From: Prinia subflava
Taxonomy: Eukaryota > Chordata > Aves > Passeriformes > Cisticolidae
Direction: 5' to 3'
Assembly: GCF_021018805.1 (NCBI RefSeq)
Contig: NC_086283.1
Span: forward strand, 13,839,162-13,903,161
DNA length: 64,000 nt
In this document: positions 49,633-64,000 of the stretch, piece after piece
Layout of the letters: each line of letters begins with the position of its first letter
Position numbering within the stretch: position 1 is the stretch's first letter
Notes under the pieces: generated by a model
What the model was told of the DNA's origin: nothing
Seen by the model: only the letters and a program-made list of their open reading frames with translations
Databases searched by the model: none
Program-made: the position numbers and the translations under genes

Positions 49633-51749
49633 AAATAAAACTTTTTTGATCAGTTCTATTTGTGTCCCTTGGCAGTGGTTGCATGACAGTGGCCATCCAA
49701 TAACCCAGCCTATAATGAGCACCCAGTTATATCTATCAAAACAGTTTGCAAACAGAAATCTTTGCAATGGGACTGAACTGGAAATGGCAGCTGCTGCATA
49801 ATAATGAACATTAATTTTAAATTAATAAACAAAATGCTTCCTCTGGGAAATTAACTCTGATATTAGTTGCATCTTGATTGTATGAAGGCTTTAATACATG
49901 TGCTTAACTTTCAGTTGAGTAAACATCATGGGAACACCATGCATGCTCTGGAGTGTTAAATTACAACACTTATGACCATGGTAAGTATTAATATAATGGT
50001 TTGCTAAATCTCTGGCCTACCTATAAGCAAAGATGAGATCTTCTTCATTTTTTTTTTAATTGAACATATTTTGAGTTTTCAGAAAGGGGCTATGTACATG
50101 GGTAATTACAGCATGGTCCGTAAAGACAGCAGCAGTCCACAGAGGGAGCGGAGTAGGAATAGAAATGCAAACATTGTGATACAAGAGTCTAGGAACAACT
50201 CCCAGTTGGCTCTAAAGCAATCCAAATAGTTTCTGTAAGAAATCCAAAGACTGGACTATATGTACATAAAGAGTTCACAGTTTCCCACAGTTAATATATT
50301 TATACAATTAAGACCATTTTCAGATTATCTGCAATCAGTAGAAGGATCTTGCAGTCAAGTAATCAACCTTAACTGTGAACAGACTGCCCTAAGATAGCTT
50401 CCCTTCATACTGCAGCTTTCAGGTTTTCAAAGGTACCTTTCCTCTGAGGAGCATCACCTATCAGTTCTGTGGTAATACAGGGACCCTGTGTGAGTCAGTA
50501 ATCCAAAACCAGAAAATTCTGATCAATTTTACTCTGCAACCTTTTTCAGTTGTCTATAATTTTTCTTTGCATAAAGTAGATATACTTGATCACTGGCAAC
50601 TAAACCAATAACTTACCCTGCAAGGCAAGAGGGATTAAAGAAGATCTTACTACTTAATTGATTTTTGCTCTAGATGCTCACGTGAAGTAAACAGTGTCAT
50701 TAAATAAAGATTCTTTTAAATGGGATCAGTGGGCAATCTGTTTGCTACTATCCTTTCTTCAGACAGAAAAGGCTTCAGGGGAGAACTTATTGTGATACTA
50801 ATAGTACTGAAGAGACAACCTAAAAAAAGCCCCAACCAGCTGTTGTAGACAATGTGGTTTAAATAGAAATTGCCTTGGAGCTATAATGCCCGTTCTCTAC
50901 CATATTTAATCTGTTTTCCACTTAAGTTCCATTCATTTTCAGAATGAAGAATTTCTTGTGTCAACATTGTGTCAACATGTCTGTTTTCTTCTACTTTGTG
51001 CCTCTTACCCTATGATTTAGAATTTAACAGCTGCCTAGTTTGAATACTACAGCTGAATTTTTAAGCTTTACTTCTGCTGCAGCAACTGATCTCTCTTGCC
51101 TTTACTTTACTATTTCTAGCTGCATGCTTTTGTTAAAGGACAAGCTGTTACTTTGTTTAACAGCAGAACATAATGCCTGCCTTTGATAAACATAAGGCAA
51201 AATAAGGCTGCTTGCAAAAGCTAGGAGTTGCAAACATCTGAACTCTTCTTTGTAAAGTTTTCAGAAATAGAGCCATAAATGTACAAGGTGGTTTATCATA
51301 CTGGATTATCTGTTTCTCCTAACATAATTAAATACAATAAGTCTATCTAGATTTATATCAACATAACAAAAAGCAACATTTCATACTCATAGTTTCTTGC
51401 ATACTGGAAAAGCAAATCCCTCTTTAAACCTGGAAGACAATACTTATATAAGGAGTGCAATATTCACTTTATTTCTAATTTGGGGTCTGTTTACTGCTCA
51501 GGGTAGTAGAGAATGACTGACAGAAGGGTTTTCAGTGAGCTAATTTACATACTAAAATACATAAATCGGGCCAGTTAATGTGCAAAAAACATGCTTTTGA
51601 TTAAATTTTATTTATTGTCTGGAACTGTACCTATTGTCCTCTCCCGAAAATAGGAAGAAAATAGAAATACCACACCTAGCTGTTGCACTACTATCTATTA
51701 ATGTGCTGCACAGAATAAGTGAAGTACCTTATGTAATTTAATTTCTGGG

Positions 51750-51750
<1 letters not shown>

Positions 51751-51793
<43 letters not shown>
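51751..51793 (+). repeat. 43-nt poly(T) run
   Basis: An uninterrupted run of 43 T residues is followed by AAGG. No SINE or LINE body is evident on either side, so its source is unclear. Its true length may vary between individuals or have been miscalled. Confidence 0.95.
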
Positions 51794-51796
<3 letters not shown>

Positions 51797-52669
51797 GTTT
51801 TCTTGAGAATGATGAGAAAATGATTTGTATTACCAATCTGAACATTCTCACACAAAGAAGTAAAATCTGCTGCCTAATGCTCAGTTGATTAAAACTACTA
51901 GTAGAATGAAGGAAACAAGACAGTTTACCAAACACTACAGAAATATTACAACTTACAAAGAAACCTGGCAAGGGTAAGACCCTGCACTACATGTTCAGCA
52001 TGAGAACAAAACCAGGGATGCATCAGCTGTCTGCTAGGGATGACGGATGAAAGATGCTCCTTGCCGCTCACAACCTTGTATCTCATCTATGCCACGTTCT
52101 GTTTCTCCTTTTGGAGTGCAATAAACCCCAAGCTGTTTCTGTAAGTCTTGCAGGATTTGAATTGATGTACTGAAGCTGAAGGTCCATCTGTTCTAGTGCC
52201 TTCTCTCCTACTGGTCTTGGCTTTTCTTGCTTAAATTCTGGGACCAAAATAGAGAAGTTTGATACGTTTCCCTCTCTGGGGAGAAAATGACTTCTCCTCG
52301 TGAGTTTAAGATTCGAGTGGCAGTGGCCATGGATTGTGTGGTGGAGGATGGCAGCAGAGGTGTAAGGGATGGGCAAGTCTGGCCGTACTGCTCTTCATTT
52401 GGGATGAAAACTCTTGTGTGTGCCATAGCATTAAGACTCAAAATTACATCTGCAAGAGCACCACCGCCCGTGCTTAAAATGCTCTGGGACCATGAACCTT
52501 GTGAGAACAGTCACACTGAACTGCAGTCGTTCAGGGTTGAAGATTCGGAAGTAGATGAAAAAGCGATTAAAAGATGGGAACAATTTCTAAGGCTTTGGTG
52601 AAGTGTCTCAGGGGTGTGCCGCATCAACAGCTTCCTTACACTTCTGAGATGAGGCTCCCCAGCCTTCGG

Positions 52670-53620
52670 AGGGACTGGTGATTGTGCGGAGTCCCGGGGG
52701 ACCAAGTCACCCAGGCTCCTCTTCACACTCTCTCTTTGTCTGCGTCCAGGGAACAGGCGCTCCCCGTTTATCACGCCTCCCACCTCTCTGCCACGGAGGA
52801 TGTGACAGGGTGGGCGCAGGGGGCCGGGCGGGGGCCGCACACTCAACAGGGAGCAGGAGCCTGCGCTCCTCCCTCCCGCAGCGCATCCTCCGCCCCCCGC
52901 CCTCGCCTCTCGCCGGCACTCGCCGCCTGCGGGGCTGTCGCCGGGGTGGTGCCAGCAGAGCCGGCGGGCTCCGCGCCTCGGGATGTGCTGAGCAGGGGCC
53001 GCTCCGCGCCCGCCCGCAGCCGCGCCGCCCTCGCCTGCTCGGAACGGGTCGCGCCGGTGGCGGAGGAGCCCGGCGGTGAGTGCGGGCAGGGCGGGGCCGC
53101 CCGGGGGGAGCGCGTGTGCGGGCACGGGGAATTATAGCCCTGGATATAAATGTGATGCCAGAGATCGCTAGATAGATGCATCCTGTTGAACGCTCTCGTG
53201 CGGGCGCGGGGGAGGGAGGAGAAGCCGGGCGCCGGGTCCGCCGTGTGCCGACGGCGTGTCCGCGGGTGCTCAGATGGTCGCGCCGCTCTGCTCTCCTCGG
53301 TAGGTGCCTCACCGTGTGTACGTATTTATATGCATGTCTGTGTTTGCACACGTATAGCTGCATACACACACGCATATATAGGGGCGCGACGCCCTGCTCC
53401 CTCCCTCCTCCTCTGCAGGTGTCCGTGTGTTTGATGCGCCCCGCACCGGGTCGCGGCGCTGCCCCGGGGTCGGACCCTGCCTGCAGGAGCCGGAGGGTGC
53501 CGGGGGCCGGTCCTGCCTCCCCCGGCGCCGTGTGTACGGCACCCCGCACTCGGCCGTCCGCGGGGCGGCAGGTGCCGTGGGCAGTCTGGCTGGAGCACAA
53601 GCGCTGCCTTTCTCCGCACG
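52670..53620 (+). promoter_or_regulatory. SNCA: SNCA CpG island: promoter and non-coding exon 1 region
   Basis: This 950-bp block is strongly GC- and CpG-rich, unlike its surroundings, and lies 0.9-1.9 kb upstream of SNCA coding exon 2, where the promoter and untranslated exon 1 lie in other vertebrates. A good donor (GGCG|GTGAGT) at 53,076 could end exon 1, and GGTAGGT near 53,300 could serve as an alternative. A GC box (GGGCGGGGC) is at 53,089-53,097. TGGATATAAATG near 53,140 is TATA-like but lies 3' of the first donor. Long frames on both strands (up to 297 codons) come from stop-poor GC-rich DNA and are not genes. The transcription start cannot be fixed from sequence alone. Confidence 0.75.
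53314..53380 (+). repeat. Alternating purine-pyrimidine tract inside the CpG island
   Basis: About 67 bp of GTGTGTACGTA, ATATGCATG, TTTGCACACGTATA and CATACACACACGCATATATA alternate almost without break between purine and pyrimidine. Such DNA can adopt Z form under negative supercoiling. Confidence 0.7.
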
Positions 53621-54527
53621 CTCGTCACGAGTTAGTGGAAAGCTGCGACAGCCCAGATGCCTTCCTAGACATCCATTCCTCCTACTCAGCCGCTGGCAAA
53701 GAAGAGGAGATAACAGGCAGCACTTCTGTCTGTGTGGGTGGAGGAAAAGAAAGGACTACTGATAATGGATTTGTTGAAGGAACACTGATTCTGGGTTTTA
53801 ATTACTGTTTCAGTGTAGCTAGCACTGGATTGAATTGCTGCCTGAGGACTCTCTTGGTAGCTTTAGTGCAGTGCTTTTAAAATCCTGTGTTCTTGCTTTT
53901 GTTTTTTAGTAAAATATTTTCTCAGTCCTGATGCATGTGAGGAACCTATTCAGAAAAACTCAGTTTCCAAACGACTTATATGGACTGTGTGTAAAATGCT
54001 GGACTAATGGAAATGCAGCATTTTTTATTTCTTTCAGTACTGAGTTGTAATGCACCTACAACAAGTGAACATTTGTTATTTATGAGAGGTTTTGGTTTAT
54101 GTGATTTGGTTTTCAGGTTGGTCTGTTTGTTTTTTTAAGTTGCTGGTGTTTATTTAAGCTGGCTTTTTTCTCTGGATGAGAGGTGAAGTATCATCAAATC
54201 ACAGGGCTAGATTTTGCATTCAGCACGTGAACAGAACTGTCTTTTGGGAGAAATGATGTCTTGATAGGCAAGGAAGGTGCTTACATCAGTGGAACCATCT
54301 TCCAATCAGAATTGCATTATTTGCCATCCCTCCATAGGACTCTGTGGAAATAGGATATCTATTTCATATAGCTATATAATTTGGGGGTATAAATAATAAA
54401 ATGTTAAAGTAATTGTGTTCCCATTCAATTAGAGTGTTTTTCCCCTGTCTGGGATAAAAAGCTGAAAAAACCTTACTGAAAGTCTGTACTGTCTTTTTTT
54501 TTTTTTTTTTTTTTTTTTCCTCTCTAG
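53621..54527 (+). other. SNCA intron 1, 3' part
   Basis: This is ordinary AT-rich intron leading to the exon 2 acceptor. It ends in an extreme polypyrimidine tract, described separately. Confidence 0.75.
54494..54518 (+). repeat. T25 polypyrimidine tract at the SNCA exon 2 acceptor
   Basis: Twenty-five consecutive T residues precede CCTCTCTAG, the acceptor of exon 2. They serve as the polypyrimidine tract and are far longer than needed. An AG repeat (AGAG) at the junction offers a second acceptor two bases on, in the 5'UTR. Confidence 0.95.
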
Positions 54528-54537
54528 AGCTGTGTGA

Positions 54538-61138
<6,601 letters not shown>

Positions 61139-61180
61139 GTTCCAGGACCAAGGAAGGAGTTGTTCATGGTGTTACAACAG
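61139..61180 (+). CDS. SNCA: SNCA exon 3: alpha-synuclein residues 41-54
   Basis: This 42-bp exon, the same length as in human, encodes (G)SRTKEGVVHGVTT, with the fourth KTKEGV-type repeat as RTKEGV (residues 43-48). The acceptor is TTTCTCTTTGTTTAG and the donor is GTAAGA. Both edges are phase 1. Residue 53 is Thr, where human has Ala and the familial Parkinson variant has Thr. Residue 43 is Arg where human has Lys. Glu46, His50 and Gly51 are as in human. Because the exon length is a multiple of three, skipping it would keep the frame, as occurs in a known human isoform class. Confidence 0.97.
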
Positions 61181-64000
61181 GTAAGATAATTATCTCTTGG
61201 CTTCAGCTTCTTTCCTGCATGAGATTAACCAGCCATTTAGCTGTTAAAAATTCTAGTTTTTTGAGAGAACTACAATTTATGAAAGATGGAAAAGCATAGG
61301 AAAATTGAGAGATCTGGTTGAGTGGGAAGACTGAATGGAAATAACTTACAGGAAGGAAACAAATTTCAGAGTTTTGATTTGCATTTGTCACAATTATGGG
61401 TGTTTCAAAATTTAACTGACTAATCTCTCAGTAGCAAGAGCACTTTCAAACTTGGAATTTAATGCCAGGCATGTATCTTCACAATAGCATTTCTACACCA
61501 AGGAAGAGTAAATTTGCATTTTAAATTGATTTGCAGGGATCATTTGAAGTATGAACTGAAACCAGTAACCAGTAATTTATTTTAAGAGGCAAAATGAATG
61601 GAAGTTTTTGATATCTAGAGAGTGCAGAAAAGCCTTAGTTGACCATAGGGCATTGAATAAAATGTATAATTTTCTGCTGTAGAATGTGGGAATTCTGGAG
61701 TGTGAAGAAAATGCATGGAAGAAATTTGTTTTTCCCCTAACAAATTCAGAAACAAATAAGAGAGGAGAAAAGGATTTCTTTTTCCTCAGTGTACAGCTAT
61801 TGTATCATTCACCTCACATATCAGTGCATCATTGTGCTCCCATAAGCCAAGGCAAAGGATGAACAGTCCTAGGTAAACAAATATCAGTACTTAATGCACA
61901 ACTCACATAAATGGTTGAAAAGTCAGTCAAGAATATTTCTCGTAACAAAAAGGAACAGAGTATGGAGGATTGTCCTTCAGAGTTTAGCCTCAGGCTGAGC
62001 ATGCTCTGTTGCAATGAGACTTGAAATCCCAGCTTGTTAGACCTCAATTAAGAGAACTATTCAGAGAGATCGTTACTATGACCAGTAGAGGATTGCAGCA
62101 GAATGAGATTTGGGGCACATACATCCAATATCACAGATGTGGGAGCAGCAACTGACAGCACTAGGAAGCAAGTTAATAGAGGCGATGTTAGCCAAGCTGG
62201 GATGTGGTAAAATCAAAGTCAAGGGCATTTGCACACGTATGAAACATGCTGAAGCACTGGGATTCTAGTGGGCTAGCTCAGTGGGGGACTTCTCTTCCTT
62301 ATCCTGAAAGAAGCTGCTTATCTCAAATGCTGTACCTCTCTTTATGTGATGGCAATATATTTAGTTAGGCAGGAAGATTTCAGTAGGTGAATAGAATTTC
62401 TTTTTGGTTTGAAAATACGCTAAAATTTCTTCTGGAAGGCACAAAACAGACTGTAAAGCCAAACATAAGGGGAACACATCTGTTATGTATTGTGCTTGTG
62501 AATAGAAAATTTGAAAAAGTTACTGCTGATTTTAGGCAAAACAATAGCTGCTCCTCACACATTTTAGGAAACAGGTGACACAAAGTAAAATACCCAAAAC
62601 TTGGGAATAATGGATTCAGTGCTGCAGTTTGCTTCCTTATGGCCTTCCAAGCTGTTTGAGATGAGTTTGGCTGTTGAATGAAAATGGAAAAGTGGACAGG
62701 GGGTGAACAGGTTAAAATGTGGCAGTGAGAAGAGAAGACTTCAGGCAAAATCTAGAGATCATGGCTTCCAAAATGAAACAGCTTGAACTTGCTAGTGTAA
62801 GAGCAGAGTAACTGCTTGGAAACACTTTAAGAATAAAAAAAAATAATAGCAAGCTTATAACTAGTTGTTCTGGCAGAAAAAGAAGATGGATAAAAAGAGA
62901 TTTGGGTTCACTATAGTGATTCTATGAGGTATAACATGAAGACAGAGATGCTAGTGAAGTTGCTGGAGAAATCAAATCCATTTAAATCAATGCTGTTAAA
63001 GTTGATGTGACAAAAATGCCTTTTAAGTCACTTGTACATACCTACTTGTCTCTTTTCATATGACTGGGAGTACACAAGTCGTATTGGTCTTACGCTATTA
63101 ACTCCCCAGTACATCATGTGAAACCTGAGGTGAAATAAACAAGTTGTTATGTAAATAAAAATGGTTTGAGAGGTTGGAGACAGTCAGATACCAACTAGAA
63201 TCACAGATCAAAATGAGTGTTCAGTTTTGCAGTCAGTCTTTTCTTAACGTCTGAGCTCCAAAATCTTGACAGTTTTGTTGTCTTTGAATAAACTGTGATT
63301 TAATCCTCTATGCTGGTGAAATGACTGCGAAATGACACATCTTAAAGGGCTAAAAAACCTAAATGCATTCTTCAGTCAGTTAATTTCCAAACCCAGAATT
63401 ACTAGACTGAGATGTTTCTTGCTTTAAATATGACCTGATTGTACCAGATTTAGTGATATCAAGATACTGTGAAATGAGGATTCCAGGCTGTGATTCACAG
63501 GAATATGGTGAGTGTGGTATTTGTCAGGTCACCTTTTCTCTGAACTTCTGATGATAAAGCTGCTTTACTTATTTGTTTTATTGTTTATGCTTGTGTTTAG
63601 ACTTGCCTTCCTAATTAAAATGTCTCCTGGCCTTTGACTGTAAATGCATAGTTAGCCTATCTTACCTATCTCCCAGAAATGAATGGTATCAATGATTAAA
63701 TATTTACAGTCTATCTCCTGATAGTCTAAATAAAGCACTATTTGGAAATAAGTCATGGCAACAAAGCTCTTAGTCCTTCAATCATGTGAGTGAAGACACA
63801 ATATTGATAGTAGTAAACCATAGTCAAATGTTTGGCATAATTCTTTTATCTGATCATTCTTGTTCTTCTTAACATTCTTAGTCATTAGTATTCCTGGTCT
63901 TTAACTCCAACAGGCATCTTACAGAAAATTGCATAAATTAAAGAACCAACATATTTATGGGACTTTGTAAATGAGTTCTCCAAGTACTTAAGACAAACTT
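61181..64000 (+). other. SNCA intron 3 (partial)
   Basis: This is AT-rich intron running off the right edge. I searched for exon 4 (AEKTKEQV and the start of the NAC region) and do not see it. I recognise no repeats. Confidence 0.8.

Larger units (their letters stand above)
49098..52669. other. Intergenic DNA immediately upstream of the SNCA CpG island
   Basis: It holds the TG/TA-rich tract at 49,543-49,632 and the 43-nt T run at 51,751-51,793. A 104-codon plus-strand frame at 52,287-52,601 matches nothing I know and lies just upstream of the island. Confidence 0.6.

Noticed and set aside
52707..53600. A 297-codon minus frame and plus frames of 133-234 codons in the CpG island
   Set aside because: They overlap each other on both strands in stop-poor GC-rich DNA, are rich in Arg, Pro, Gly and Ala, and match no protein family I know.

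Overview
This window looks like nuclear DNA from a bird, most likely a songbird. It carries the start of two vertebrate genes placed head to head. On the minus strand is MMRN1 (multimerin 1). On the plus strand is SNCA (alpha-synuclein). The same two genes are divergent neighbours in human. The bird call rests on the protein variants in the SNCA exons, on 3' tails of CR1 LINEs, and on three LTR-like blocks that resemble repeats I know from passerine genomes. The passerine part is recollection and should be checked against a repeat library.

Layout. Positions 1-29,099 hold the 5' part of MMRN1, read right to left. Exon 1 is at 28,573-29,099 and carries the start codon, signal peptide and Ser/Thr-rich region. 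Then come two EMI-domain exons (15,588-15,707 and 13,368-13,474), a linker exon (7,893-7,991) and the first coiled-coil exon (4,331-4,504). All four junctions keep phase. The remaining coiled-coil, EGF-like and C1q exons must lie off the left edge. Introns hold two ancient MIR-like SINE copies, simple repeats, a CpG-rich block near 21 kb and a 14-bp inverted repeat just inside intron 1.

Positions 29,100-52,670 are intergenic. I see no protein-coding gene there. It holds two CR1 tails, three LTR-like blocks clustered at 39.7-45.4 kb, a decayed retroelement ORF fragment and a 43-nt T run. Positions 52,670-53,620 form a CpG island, the expected SNCA promoter and non-coding exon 1. Coding starts in exon 2 (54,528-54,673, ATG at 54,553) and continues in exon 3 (61,139-61,180). 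The window ends in the next intron, so SNCA exons 4-6 lie off the right edge.

The two genes do not form a pathway. MMRN1 makes a secreted platelet/endothelial adhesive glycoprotein that binds factor V. SNCA makes a presynaptic membrane-binding protein. The shared interest is the roughly 24-kb divergent interval and its retroelements. I found no sign of an undescribed multi-gene system. The more interesting signals are around SNCA exon 2 (long T and A runs on either side) and in the repeat-built intergenic DNA.
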